NCBI RefSeq assembly: GCF_963678635.1
Contig: NC_087062.1
Location: forward strand, 8,974,670 to 9,034,669
DNA: 60,000 nt
Direction: 5' to 3'
Source of the DNA: Symsagittifera roscoffensis
Taxonomy: Eukaryota > Xenacoelomorpha > Acoela > Convolutidae
In this document: positions 18,356-29,353 of the stretch, piece after piece
How positions within the stretch are numbered: position 1 is the stretch's first letter
How the letters are laid out: every line of letters starts with the position of its first letter
Translations under genes and position numbers: made by a program
Notes under the pieces: generated by a model
The model's input: only the letters and a program-made list of their open reading frames with translations
The model's database searches: none
What the model was told of the DNA's origin: nothing

Positions 18356-20501
18356 CTATCTCACATATCTGCGAATCCACCTTCGCCTTTCCTACTCTCC
18401 TCGGCATCACTCTGCTGCCTAACTTCATTTTCATCTCGTTGATCTTATCAATCACCAATTTTGATCGCATCGTTCCTTTCCTGGTTCTTGACAGATACAC
18501 CACCTCTCCTTTATCGTCCTGCGGTGTCATCTTGATGGGAGAGTTCGCTTGACTTTCATCAGTGGCTGAGTCAATCAACAACTCACTCAATCTCCCTTCA
18601 CACTCATGAAGTTTGTCAAGGACCTCCCGCCTCAAGGGTCGGTTGAGACCTGTTTTCAAAATGGACTGCATCCCATAGCTCTGAACCACTGTCCAGACTT
18701 CTTCCATGAACGCCACTCTATCCAATCTGCATCCCGTCCTACTTTCATGGTCTCGATGATGTACTTCCCACTCTTCTTTGGGCAACGTTCCCAAGAAAAG
18801 TACTCTGGCTGAGCCCTCTATTCTTCTTCTTCTAGGTGATTCCATGAGGATTCTTTGTTCGTTATTTCTTGAATTGCCAGGAGAGCTGCTATCCGGCAAA
18901 TTCCGTTTCATTTCTGTAAAAGCTGATGGAGGTTCCAGTGTCAAAATGTCTTCATCCGCTGGCTCAGTCGTCTCCAACGTATCCGCGTTGTTCTCAAGAT
19001 CACTGAAGATATTGAAATCCAGGCTGGATACTCCTCCTGTCGATGCCCTGTTGTCTTCCTCACCAGCTTGACTTGCATCTTGTTGCATGGGTTCTTCCGC
19101 TTGACGGCTTCCTCTCTGTCCATCATCTCCTTCTGACATGTCCTTCTTTGAGCTCCAGGGTCCTTGCTTCTCATTGTCGGTTCCTTCCGGAAATTTCGGT
19201 ATGATCAGTGTTTCTGCTGATCCATCTTCCTCCTCTCCATGGACCACTTTGATTTCCTCGCAGCCGAAAGGTGCTAGGAAGGTTCTCGCCTGCAGTTTTC
19301 CTCCTACTTTCAATTCCGGTTTCACACTTGTCAGGATCAAGGAGGCCTCAGGCAGTTCGGTCCTTCCTCTCATCTTCATAGGCGCTAAGCCCAATCCCGC
19401 CCATTCCTCGTCAAATCTTCCAGGCTTGGGAGTCGCGGCGTTGCTTATTCGTCTTCTTGTCGCTTGATCCGTATAGGCAAATTGTGTGTACTGTAACACC
19501 GCGACATTTCTCCCTACAAAGTATGGATCCATGGTTCCCACGAAATTCCCTATTCTCCTTTCATTGGTTTCAAATGCTCTCAACCTAGGAGTTTGTACCA
19601 CTGAGACTGCTCCGAGCAACATCCTTCTTATCAGAGGGAATTCAGGGATTGCCTCCGGCAGCTTCTCGTAATCACCCCAGTCTTTCGTCTCTTCTCTCAC
19701 TTTGTGATATGCTGCAGTGAGACGAGGAACTCTGGTCATTTCACCATTCGTCTTGTCATAGGGTCTCTGATTCCAGAGCTTTGGAAACACCTCGATGTGC
19801 CCTCTCTCTACCTCTCCCATGCGATCATGGAAGTGATCGTCAAAGTTGATGACTGCCATCTCTGGCTCTAATATTTTCGCAAATAACAGATCATCACTCA
19901 TGAGCTCCCGGAATGTGTGCTGCTCACACCAGTTCAGTACAGTACCGTCCACTGCTGATATGAGGTTCAGGTGCAGCACCGACCTGCTATACGCCTCCAC
20001 CTTAACGTCAGGGAACGCAAACGTGACTGCTTGTCCATAGATCACTGTCACAAACTCCGTGTCTCCTCTGATCAATGCTAAGGGATTGGTTCTCATAGCC
20101 AAGCTCAGATCGGTTAACAGGGACATGCCCCCAACATGTCGTCTAACATCTTCTTCTCTTCCGATAGTCTCATCTTCTCCCGTTCCAAAGCGATTTTGTT
20201 GTAAGAGATTTTGGATAAGAGTGTGTCTCAGGTCTCTTATCTTATTCCACGAGTCCGTGGATTTCTTCATATCTAAATTCCTCGCCCTCTCTCTCATCTG
20301 CTCTGGACAATGTGTCAATTTCATTAGTCCTCCCAAATTTCCGTGGGTAATCGCAATCAGTGTTAGAAGCCTATCTAACCGCAGGTTCTGGATTTCTTCG
20401 GTGAGCAGCATCGCCGGTCCTTTCACGAAACACTCTGCTCCAAACGTCACGAACAAGGCTAGTAGTTCCACTATTGACACTTCCACTACTACTTGGAGGA
20501 A
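18327..20501 (-). CDS. 737-residue polyprotein segment, copy B (C-terminus replaced at the junction)
   Basis: Same protein as the copy A segment at 2594-4822 up to the Lys-rich tail. At about 18,370 the frame crosses the copy B/copy A junction and ends after 15 foreign codons at 18327, out of frame with copy A's first ORF. This is where copy B stops, so the 605-residue ORF that follows in copy A is missing. Confidence 0.6.
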   Translation of the reverse strand, partial: FLQVVVEVSIVELLALFVTFGAECFVKGPAMLLTEEIQNLRLDRLLTLIAITHGNLGGLMKLTHCPEQMRERARNLDMKKSTDSWNKIRDLRHTLIQNLLQQNRFGTGEDETIGREEDVRRHVGGMSLLTDLSLAMRTNPLALIRGDTEFVTVIYGQAVTFAFPDVKVEAYSRSVLHLNLISAVDGTVLNWCEQHTFRELMSDDLLFAKILEPEMAVINFDDHFHDRMGEVERGHIEVFPKLWNQRPYDKTNGEMTRVPRLTAAYHKVREETKDWGDYEKLPEAIPEFPLIRRMLLGAVSVVQTPRLRAFETNERRIGNFVGTMDPYFVGRNVAVLQYTQFAYTDQATRRRISNAATPKPGRFDEEWAGLGLAPMKMRGRTELPEASLILTSVKPELKVGGKLQARTFLAPFGCEEIKVVHGEEEDGSAETLIIPKFPEGTDNEKQGPWSSKKDMSEGDDGQRGSRQAEEPMQQDASQAGEEDNRASTGGVSSLDFNIFSDLENNADTLETTEPADEDILTLEPPSAFTEMKRNLPDSSSPGNSRNNEQRILMESPRRRRIEGSARVLFLGTLPKEEWEVHHRDHESRTGCRLDRVAFMEEVWTVVQSYGMQSILKTGLNRPLRREVLDKLHECEGRLSELLIDSATDESQANSPIKMTPQDDKGEVVYLSRTRKGTMRSKLVIDKINEMKMKLGSRVMPRRVGKAKVDSQICEIGESRQVKDT
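18355..18364. other. Junction filler between copies B and A
   Basis: About 10 bases match neither the sequence preceding copy A's homologous block (2,676-2,685) nor the sequence following copy B's (34,034 on). Copy B identity begins at about 18,365 and copy A identity ends at 18,354. Short untemplated filler is what end joining leaves. On the minus strand the join creates AGGTGAGT, a splice-donor-like string, and replaces the ATG of the first ORF with GTG. Confidence 0.7.
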
Positions 20502-21521
20502 TTATTTTATCAAGTAATGCGAGACTTTCGGGTAGACTTTTGCCAAGAAGGACGCGGTCCATCCGGCTCCCAACCCTTCCAACATGCTGTCTGTCCGTTC
20601 AAAGCCCTCCTGTCCTTTCACTTCCTGGGTCCAGAAGGTTTCCAGAGTAATCTGACACATTCTGTTCACAAATTCAGCGGTCTTTTCTCCGGCATTTTCC
20701 GCCAGGTTCACCTCCTTCAACAAGTAGGCATGTATCTTTGTGATCATCACGGGGCCTTGCTCAAAAGCATCTGCACCCAATGCCGCTACTCTAGGATTCA
20801 GGTGTAGCCACTGGTTGGCTTCCGGCTTGGTTCTCAAAACCATCGCCTCCAAATGAGCTCTCGTCTCTAGTGAATTTTTTCTTCTTGTGTTTTCACCTGT
20901 CACTTCCATTGCTCGGAACCGCAAGGTCACGATCGCATACACGAATTTTAGTCCATCCGGGAGATATGCATACCCCGGAGACAACGCGAATACTACTCTT
21001 GGTGTCACCTTGGTGAACGACCCCTCCCTCGTCGCATCCACCACTTCACCCATCGACTCAAGGATATCTTTTATCGCTGGCCACACAGCATTCTCTGCCG
21101 TTGTAGGATCTCTGAGTCTGCTCAGAAAACCTCTACTGTGTAAGTGGTTATTGATGCCAGCAAGCACGATCGTAATTGGGTTCATGTCCGTCTGTCTTTG
21201 TACCCCTATAGCCAGAGATACCAATTGCAGTAGGTACAGATCGACAATTGCCAACATTATGACGTCCGGCCAAAACAGAGACTTGGAAGTATACACGAAC
21301 TCTGAATTCGCTACTATCATGATCTTGGCCTCCCTTATTTCTGCTTTGTCATAGGCGGCGAAGATGGTCTCATCTTTCTTTATCGCTTTCAATCCACCGT
21401 ATCTTTGGACATCACCATCTTGACTCAGTAGTTTCGGGTATATTCTTTCCTTCACATGACCTGGGGGTGACCTCAACTGCCTGAACATCTTCACATGTTG
21501 TCCGATCGGCGCCCTTGACAC
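20502..21521 (-). CDS. Second-module 339-residue segment, copy B
   Basis: Identical in translation to 4823-5842 in copy A, including the flanking in-frame stops (TGA at 21546-21548, TAA at 20502-20504). Confidence 0.55.
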   Translation of the reverse strand: MSRAPIGQHVKMFRQLRSPPGHVKERIYPKLLSQDGDVQRYGGLKAIKKDETIFAAYDKAEIREAKIMIVANSEFVYTSKSLFWPDVIMLAIVDLYLLQLVSLAIGVQRQTDMNPITIVLAGINNHLHSRGFLSRLRDPTTAENAVWPAIKDILESMGEVVDATREGSFTKVTPRVVFALSPGYAYLPDGLKFVYAIVTLRFRAMEVTGENTRRKNSLETRAHLEAMVLRTKPEANQWLHLNPRVAALGADAFEQGPVMITKIHAYLLKEVNLAENAGEKTAEFVNRMCQITLETFWTQEVKGQEGFERTDSMLEGLGAGWTASFLAKVYPKVSHYLIK

Positions 21522-21545
21522 CAGAAATCTTCCAGGTCTCTCTTC

Positions 21546-22193
21546 TCAATTCCCTTTATCATGATTCAACCTCACTTCCTGCAATGGTCTTGCGTTCACT
21601 GGTCCCATCGTGTTATTAGAGGGCAGTCCCTCTAGATCAGCAAATCTCAAGGCCGTCGTGGAACTGAAGTTTATGCTAGCGGCTATTAACCAGTCTACGC
21701 CTGTTATCGAATACAGTCTACTGACGGATAGCCTCGCTCCATTCAGCATCCTCCTGGCGTCCTCAATGAAGCTCACCCTCTGGAGATCCAGCTTCATTAG
21801 TTCATCCTTGTACACATGCCAGGGAGACGGTATGGGTCTTGACCACATCAATGAGCCTCTATTCGGGCGTCTCTCCTCTCGACTGGTACTTGTCATCTCT
21901 GATCTCGTGTCCGATCTAGACATGCTGGCTGTCTCTTCGATTGGGTTAACAGGTCCTAGTCTTCTCCGAGGATGAATGGTCCTCCATACCGGTGCTTCTC
22001 CCAATCGATCTTGAACATCCATCCTTCGACCTGGTTCGCTGGAGCTCTGCTGTCTATAATTCGTGACGGCCGGGACCGTCCCCAAGCGTGTTTCCAGGTT
22101 AGGAGGCACAAAGGTGGTAATCATCGTTTCGCTCGATGCTCCTTCTTCCCTCAGCACTCCTGTGTCAAAGAGTTCTACCTCCAACTCATCCAA
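21546..22193 (-). CDS. Second-module segment downstream of SGNH, copy B
   Basis: Identical in translation to 5867-6514 in copy A: acidic helix, Arg/Ser-rich linker, then a folded-looking C-terminus; closed by the same TGA. Confidence 0.5.
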   Translation of the reverse strand: MDELEVELFDTGVLREEGASSETMITTFVPPNLETRLGTVPAVTNYRQQSSSEPGRRMDVQDRLGEAPVWRTIHPRRRLGPVNPIEETASMSRSDTRSEMTSTSREERRPNRGSLMWSRPIPSPWHVYKDELMKLDLQRVSFIEDARRMLNGARLSVSRLYSITGVDWLIAASINFSSTTALRFADLEGLPSNNTMGPVNARPLQEVRLNHDKGN

Positions 22194-22231
22194 TCGCTCC
22201 TGGAAGACTCTGTTCAGTCAAGCCTGTCCTT

Positions 22232-22749
22232 CTATACTATCGAATGGATGCCGTCCGTGGTCAGCCTGGCCTGATCCATCGCTCTCAGCTCATGTTCGAT
22301 GTCCATGAGGATCATCCTTCCGGCATTTCGACTTGCGTGATTCCTCAAAATATTGTTCCACCTGACCACTCCTTCGTTGTGCCTCCTCCCTGCTGCTGTC
22401 AAGCTTCTTGCATTCATTGGCACAGTGCAAACAGTCAGTACCGCGCAATTGAATTTCTGCCAGAGGGTAGTAAACAAGCACACCGTCATTGATTCCCATA
22501 GTGCTTCCTGCTCATCCTAACCTCTGGAGATGTCATTCGTTCCAACCAGGATCATCACATTGGGGATCCTCCCTGGATTCATTAATTCCACCATTCGATA
22601 TAACTGGGCTATCGTCGCGCCTCCGAAGGCCATCACCGTGGTGACCCAAGAGGTCCTCAAATTCGATAGTACTCTGACCAAGCTGTCTCCCAGTATTAGA
22701 TGTGATGTCCCCAGTGGCGGTTGTTGCAGGTTTACTGTCGGGTTCCAAG
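22232..22749 (-). pseudogene. SGNH/GDSL-type hydrolase domain, copy B
   Basis: Carries the same GDSL block, Gly block, VGTND block and DGIH pair as copy A, and the same TAG (22517-22519) and post-His frameshift. No new damage since the copies separated. Confidence 0.8.
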
Positions 22750-23331
22750 TCGCTCGATTGAAGCAAGCTCTCGATCTGTCTCCGGAACTCCCGTGAAGTT
22801 ATATCTCAATTGATTGTTCTTTTGTATGTCTATTACACGTGACACTTTCTTCGCTGGTATCTTCTGTATTCTTCTTTCTGGGGCCTTAGAGCTCCCCATT
22901 AGTGGCGTCACGTCACTTATTCCCTGTCTGATCACGGTCTGGGAGAGTCGTACTCTGCCCGTGACGTCAATCGTTCCATAGGGTGCAGTCATCCCGGAAC
23001 CTGGCGCATTCTTGTTGGCGACCAGTCGTCCAGCTGTCTCTATCAGCTTCCTCGCCGTTTGTTCCACGACGGGGTCACCCAAGGTGTCACTAGGGTCCGG
23101 GATTGTGACTCGATCTGTTGCTGTCGGGAGTCGTGTCTCCGTTGTCTGACTCATTTCTCGAGGCGTCAAGAGCTCCATCGGGGACTGCCCACGAGGAATA
23201 CTCCTTGCAGGTATCACTTTCTCCACGGCCGTTGTCAACGCCATCCGTTCCGATCGCTCCTTGTAGTCCTGCCTCAAGCGCTCAATTTCTTGACCCTGCT
23301 TTTGTTGCAGTCTTCGAACAATTTCTTCCAT
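22732..23331 (-). CDS. Coiled-coil segment upstream of SGNH, copy B
   Basis: Identical in translation to 7053-7652 in copy A; the same frame break lies between it and the hydrolase. Confidence 0.5.
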   Translation of the reverse strand: MEEIVRRLQQKQGQEIERLRQDYKERSERMALTTAVEKVIPARSIPRGQSPMELLTPREMSQTTETRLPTATDRVTIPDPSDTLGDPVVEQTARKLIETAGRLVANKNAPGSGMTAPYGTIDVTGRVRLSQTVIRQGISDVTPLMGSSKAPERRIQKIPAKKVSRVIDIQKNNQLRYNFTGVPETDRELASIERLGTRQ

Positions 23332-23449
23332 ATGTCCCGATCTTCCTCCGTACTGAGCATGGTTTTGGTCATCTCGTCCAGCCCCTTTTCGTTCTTTCCA
23401 GTTCGTCCTTTATCCCATCCAGATCTTGCATGGTTTGGTTCGTCTGAAC

Positions 23450-23716
23450 CTACTGTTCTACTTTCGCCCTCTTTGGTGGCACAGCTGCTCTCAGTGGTGA
23501 ACCAGACGAGGCAGCCTCGCTGTTCATCTCCTGATGCATTCTCGCCAGCCCAGGTTTGGGCTTGGAGGGCATAGGCATTTCACCTGGTTGGTAAGTCCTA
23601 GAACTTCCCAATCCAGGCTCATTCGCCAAGTCACTCCCTGAGAGAGCCCCGTTTCTCCACCTCATCACTCTCATGTTCGGGCGGTCTAACACTCCCCTCT
23701 CTCCATATGCTGCCAT
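23450..23716 (-). CDS. Small ORF 2 of the second module, copy B
   Basis: Same 89-codon ORF as 7771-8037; ATG at 23716 overlaps the preceding stop (TGATG). Confidence 0.4.
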   Translation of the reverse strand: MAAYGERGVLDRPNMRVMRWRNGALSGSDLANEPGLGSSRTYQPGEMPMPSKPKPGLARMHQEMNSEAASSGSPLRAAVPPKRAKVEQ

Positions 23717-23910
23717 CAATAAGACTTCCTCGGGGCGGTCGTCACGGTTGTCATGCCCAAGATGTTGATCAGGGCGGTCAGCAACATGACTACCTCTGGG
23801 TCCTCCAGAGCGAAGTCTCGATCCATCAGCCGACGATAGATCGCATTTATCATCGGTCCTACATACGCCTCTGCCAGGTCCATCAATTCATCCAAGTTGA
23901 AATTCTCCAT
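23716..23910 (-). CDS. Small ORF 1 of the second module, copy B
   Basis: Same 65-codon helical ORF as 8037-8231, starting at ATG 23910 just after the inter-module spacer. Confidence 0.4.
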   Translation of the reverse strand: MENFNLDELMDLAEAYVGPMINAIYRRLMDRDFALEDPEVVMLLTALINILGMTTVTTAPRKSY

Positions 23911-24319
23911 ACTGTTCTTCAAATTCGATTTGATTTGCTTTGATTTCAAAGTTTTGACTCAAGTGAGCAATTAAATGATCAATCAGGATCTAGAAAAGAA
24001 GTCACGAATGTCACACTTGTCAGTTTCACCTTAACAGATATCGTTAAAATTTACTTAAAAACAGTTCAGATTAAAAGATTTTTATCCTAAAATTTATTAA
24101 AATCAATCGGTCTTTAAAATTTTGGAATTCGACCTAAGATTGGACAATCCAAACTTTGGATCTATTTCAAGATCGGCATTCAGTTGTTCATGGTCACTAA
24201 CCCCATCTTACCCAAGAGCTTAATAACATGACACATAACATAACATAATACACATATCACACACTACATACAGCTTAGTCTTTAGCCTAGCACCCTCTCG
24301 CACGTCACTCAGCCTATAC
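23911..24319 (-). other. AT-rich inter-module spacer, copy B
   Basis: Base-for-base counterpart of 8232-8640. I saw no difference between the copies. Confidence 0.5.
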
Positions 24320-25699
24320 TTAAGTAATATTTCTTATGTAGAATATTATGTGTATCAGCGCATATAGTTCCCGTGGATGCAGTCGTCCTCTGTTTGGATC
24401 GTACACTGGAAGCGAAAGCTCCTTAACTTCCCTTTCCACGAGGAAGTCTCTCAATCTCGTCAAGGACATGACTAGATTTTCTGGGTCCACGTGCCACTTT
24501 TCCGTCGCCCTAGTCACCAAGAAGCATAAGTATTTTCCCGGTATCTGTGACGCCGCTGGAGGTAAGGCTGCTACGCCCCCTACTCCTGGTCGTTGCTTCC
24601 AAGGGAACTCTATGTTTTTATATTCTCTCATAAAATCTGCCGCTAACGCTGTCCTAAAACTCATGTCTGCTGTGATTGCTATCGCACAAGTTCTATTTGT
24701 GAGTATAAAATCACTGTCTGTTAGTATTATGTTACTTGAATTCTCATTTGGTAAGTTAAAATATGACTCAACTACCCTCCCTATGTCAGGTTTCTTAGGT
24801 TCTTCGCCTGTTTCTGCTTCTAAGTCTCCTGTCTTTCTTGCTATTCTTAATTTTTTTATTATCAGCTTTTCAGTGTGGGTAATTCCTACCCCCACTCCCC
24901 GGACAAAAATATCCTTCGACGTCCCCGTCGATCGCATACCGGATATCAAGTCGAGGTTAGAAGCTGGAATGAGTAGTTGTCCTCCCTGGGCAGCCCAGGA
25001 AGGATCATTTCGTTCGGTCTTGATGTATCTCATGCTTTCACGATCTACGTCTTGAATCGTGACGCTGGTCTTTTTAGGGTCTGATGTCATTTCGTTCAGC
25101 CATTCTAAGACACACAGGTTCGTCAAGTCTTGTTCATATGACTGCTGTTGCTTGTCGTCGAATTCTACCTCGGGTTTCGACCGGTCGTCGACCCACTCAT
25201 CGTCGTGATCATCGACTATGTCAATGTCTTGTGACACATTTATTTTTTCTAGACCCAGTACTTCCTCCACTATCTTCTTCAGATCTATCTTATCCACTAC
25301 AAAGTCGTCACCGTAAGGTTTATATTTCTTTCTGGGTCTTGTCCCGTCACTCTGACGAGTCTGCATCGTGAACGGAAGATCCGGTTGCAAATTCTTGGGA
25401 ACCTCTATCTGTTCGGGATTCTGCCAATCCTCCTCTGCGTAGGGTAACGTTTCGTCATCCGCTTCGATCACCTCGTTTGGATTCAGGTCCAGCGGTGTAT
25501 TCGTTCCTACCTCCACGACTTCGTTTCCATCGTTCTCCTCCCTGTTGCCCTTCTCTTTGACCTCACAAGCAGGATCCATCATTAGATAATCCCCTTCTTC
25601 CATGTCTGCAGGTATACACCAGTCTTCTGTCGATGGATTATGTGGCTTGATGTTTTCGTAATGAGCGGATCGGCCAGTACTCAGTCTGTAAAAGCGTCC
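24320..25699 (-). CDS. C-terminal Pol extension with macro domain, copy B
   Basis: Counterpart of 8641-10020. It differs at 24532, giving Tyr instead of Asp immediately before the LCFLVT strand. An aromatic residue fits the hydrophobic strand of macro domains better, so copy B probably keeps the ancestral state. Confidence 0.7.
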   Translation of the reverse strand, partial: GRFYRLSTGRSAHYENIKPHNPSTEDWCIPADMEEGDYLMMDPACEVKEKGNREENDGNEVVEVGTNTPLDLNPNEVIEADDETLPYAEEDWQNPEQIEVPKNLQPDLPFTMQTRQSDGTRPRKKYKPYGDDFVVDKIDLKKIVEEVLGLEKINVSQDIDIVDDHDDEWVDDRSKPEVEFDDKQQQSYEQDLTNLCVLEWLNEMTSDPKKTSVTIQDVDRESMRYIKTERNDPSWAAQGGQLLIPASNLDLISGMRSTGTSKDIFVRGVGVGITHTEKLIIKKLRIARKTGDLEAETGEEPKKPDIGRVVESYFNLPNENSSNIILTDSDFILTNRTCAIAITADMSFRTALAADFMREYKNIEFPWKQRPGVGGVAALPPAASQIPGKYLCFLVTRATEKWHVDPENLVMSLTRLRDFLVEREVKELSLPVYDPNRGRLHPRELYALIHIIFYIRNIT

Positions 25700-26868
25700 C
25701 TACTGATGCACTTCCGTAATCATGAAGGGTCCCCTCCACTTTTTAGGAGCTTTTTCGTCCCTTTCGGTGGTATAACGTTCTGAAATACCCATACGTAATC
25801 TCCCACCTTGTAAGCTTTTGCACCAGCTGCTTTCTCGTCGAATTTTTTCCTCTGCCTTGCCTGTGCTTGCTGAGTTTTTTGTCTGCATAAATCGTTCAAC
25901 TCCTGTTGACGTCTGATCACATCCCTCACATGAACCTTTGGAGACGTTTTCTTTCCCTCATACTCTGGGTAGAAAAAGGTTAAGGGTAAAGACTTTTCGT
26001 GTCCAGTTAGCATCATGTGTGGACTAACTCCAGTGGTGGAGTGTTGCGTGCTATTATAGGCTCCCATCACCTGTGGAAGGTATCTGTCCCAATCGGTCAT
26101 GTACCTGGAACAATATACTCTCAGCATCGACACTAACGTCCTATTCTGTCTTTCCACTAAGCCATTCGTCTAGGGGTGGTATGTCGTGGAGTGAGCCTGA
26201 GCAACCTGCGAGCGTCTCATAAGCTCTTTCGTAAGCTCTCCTACGAAAGCTGTTCCATTATCTGATTGAAACGTCATCGGACAACCATGTCTCGCTATCC
26301 ACGTATTGATCAGGTGGTCGAATGTATCTTCCGCCGAGGCAGTTATTCAGGGCACGGCCTCTGCATACTTCGTGAATTGATCTATCATGACCAGGACTTG
26401 GTTATAACCGCTGTCTGTCATGCATATCTTTTGGTGATCTATCTGCACCACCTCGTTGAATTCAGACGACTCGATCGATTGTAAAGGAAATCGCAATTTC
26501 CTTGGATCCTTGACCAGTTGGCATGACAGGCACGCTGTTACCCACTTCTCATATGCCTTTTTCATTCCAGGCCACTCAAAGCGCTTCAGGATCCTTTGAT
26601 ACACTTAGTCGATCCCTTGATGGCCCATCTGATCATGCGACTTGAATAATAGTTCTGTCTGATAGAGTTGCGGCAACACTATCGCGTTATACTTGTGTAG
26701 GACTTTGTCTTCTTCTCTTCTCTTGCATGCCACAATCCCGTCCTTGTTCAAATATAACCTCCCTTCCTTCTGCATGAAGTACTGTCTCAGGATACGATAA
26801 GAATCTTCCTCGAGGTCCCCTTTATCCGGAGAACCATTCTCGATCCACTTTTTCAGGTTGCTTGTCAT
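25700..26868 (-). pseudogene. Integrase, copy B
   Basis: Counterpart of 10021-11189 with the same three in-frame stops (26605-26607, 26347-26349, 26170-26172), the same A-run frameshift and the same complete HHCC and DDE residues. Confidence 0.85.
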
Positions 26869-26948
26869 TTCTCTGCGCCCTTAGAAGATCCGAGAGTCTG
26901 TATCTCGCCTTCAAGTACGTCTTCATGACCCTCATCTGACTATTCAGC

Positions 26949-27497
26949 TCATTGGTCTTCTTCCATCTTAACGCACCAAATCTTCGCCAGCGGCTGTGTT
27001 TCTTGCTTGAACGGCTGAAGATCAGTCCTGACTACCTCTTTTTGTGGCAACAGACTTATCGAATGTTTCGATACAGCTATTGTCTCCAAATCATCCGCTG
27101 CGTTGTCAAAGACTCTTTCGCTTGGTATAAAAAAAAGGTAGCGATCACTGTCAGGATCCTGGTACACCTCTCTGTCTAGATCCCTTGCACGAGTTTCCAC
27201 TAGTAGTGTGTGGATCGCTAGTTCGGACAGTTCTGATCCCGTGCTCGAGTTCCTGTCTGAATAGGTGTCAATTCCTGAGTTTCGGGAATTTTCATCTATT
27301 GAAGAGGTTGTGATGGAGTCGGCACGCTCCTCCAGATCATGACTGTGCCTTCTTCGCATCCATCTGAACTCCCCGGACAAAACCTTGTTCCCCAGGTCCT
27401 GTTTCTCATCATGAACTTTTTCATCTATCTCAGACTCCCCGGACAAATTTTCTTGTCCTGGCCGGGTGTTGATCTTGTACTCGCTGGCTCTTCTCAT
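26949..27497 (-). CDS. Pol linker region, 3' part, copy B
   Basis: Identical in translation to 11270-11818. Confidence 0.5.
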   Translation of the reverse strand: MRRASEYKINTRPGQENLSGESEIDEKVHDEKQDLGNKVLSGEFRWMRRRHSHDLEERADSITTSSIDENSRNSGIDTYSDRNSSTGSELSELAIHTLLVETRARDLDREVYQDPDSDRYLFFIPSERVFDNAADDLETIAVSKHSISLLPQKEVVRTDLQPFKQETQPLAKIWCVKMEEDQ

Positions 27498-29353
27498 CGT
27501 TCGTCTCCGCGGACAAACAATCTTGCAGCAGGTTTTGTTCTACCTTCCCACCTTCTTTATCCTGGTCCACAAAGGTAACGGTTTTCCTTCGCGTACGGCT
27601 CCCCTGTTCTTTTCGTCCGTAAGAAGTACTGGTTAAAATCTCGTGGGGTATTGAGGATACTAGTTGCTGAACTATTTTCCTACAATCCCTCTCGTTCTCT
27701 TCGTGTTGTCGTCTGGACGGCATGATCTTCACCTTCTCCCTGATCCCTGATTGTTAGTGATGCCACTGCTGATGTCCACTCGGGGTCATCTCTGGTCACT
27801 TCTCTTTCTAACAATCCACCTAGCATCTGGATCACTTGCGGTGTGACCTGCACCGTTTTATCCAATAATGAGAGGCTGTTTATGTTCATGCGAGAGAGTT
27901 CTCGTTGGACCAGGTTTGAGCGCAGCAACAGATCCAAGGGGACCGGGTCCTCCTTGGATAGGATTTTTATCTCGGCTGCTTTCTCTGAAGGTAACTCAGG
28001 ACGCCCTGGAGTTGGATGTCCAGACTTATCCAACCATCTCGTTAAGGGAAGCGCTTCAAAAGTTTCTTTGTCCAGAAACGAAAATCCTTTACTTCTTGAT
28101 CACTCCGGTCAAAGCCTGAGCCATCAGTCTTTGAAAAGTGGCCGTTGCATTGCACAAGCCAAAGGGCATCCTCTTCCACTGGTACAATCCCAATTCGCAC
28201 GCGAATCTGGTTTTCTCTCTATCCTTTTTCCGCAGAGGGACCTGCCAGAAGGCAGAACCCAAGTCCAGTGTTGTGAAGAACTTGGCATAACCAAGTTTGG
28301 ATTCCTGTCTGAATAGGTGTCAATTCCTGAGTTTCGGGAATTTTCATCTATTGAAGAGGTTGTGATGGAGTCGGCACGCTCCTCCAGATCATGACTGTGC
28401 CTTCTTCGCATCAATCTGAACTCCCCGGACAAAACCTTGTTCCCCAGGTCCTGTTTCTCATCATGAACTTTTTCATCTATCTCAGACTCCCCGGACAAAT
28501 TTTATTGTCCCGGCCGGGTGTTGATCTTATACTCGCTGGCTCTTCTCATCGTTCGTCTCCGCGGACAAACAATCTTGCAGCAGGTTTTGTTCTACCTTCC
28601 CACCTTCTTTATCCTGGTCCACAAAGGTAACGGTTTACCTTCGCGTACGGCTCCCCTGTTCTTTTCGTCCGTAAGAAGTACTGGTTAAAATCTCGTGGGG
28701 TATTGAGGATACTAGTTGCTGAACTATTTTCCTACAATCCCTCTCGTTCTCTTCGTGTTGTCGTCTGGACGGCATGATCTTCACCTTCTCCCTGATCCCT
28801 GATTGTTAGTGATGCCACTGCTGATGTCCACTCGGGGTCATCTCTGGTCACTTCTCTTTCTAACAATCCACCTAGCATCTGGATCACTTGCGGTGTGACC
28901 TGCACCGTTTTATCCAATAATGAGAGGCTGTTTATGTTCATGCGAGAGAGTTCTCGTTGGACCAGGTTTGAGCGCAGCAACAGATCCAAGGGGACCGGGT
29001 CCTCCTTGGATAGGATTTTTATCTCGGCTGCTTTCTCTGAAAGTAACTCAGGACGCCCTGGAGTTGGATGTCCAGACTTATCCAACCATCTCGTTAAGGG
29101 AAGCGCTTCAAAAGTTTCTTTGTCCAGAAACGAAAATCCTTTACTTCTTGATCACTCCGGTCAAAGCCTGAGCCATCAGTCTTTGAAAAGTGGCCGTTGC
29201 ATTGCACAAGCCGAAGGGCATCCTCTTCCACTGGTACAATCCCAATTCGCACGCGAATCTGGTTTTCTCTCTATCCTTTTTCCGCAGAGGGACCTGCCAG
29301 AAGGCAGAACCCAAGTCCAGTGTCGTGAAGAACTTGGCATAACCAAGTTTGGA
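27250..29353 (-). repeat. Internal 1,052-bp tandem duplication, copy B
   Basis: 27,250-28,301 and 28,302-29,353, matching the copy A pair; substitutions at 28307, 28413 and 29042 distinguish it from copy A. Confidence 0.9.
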
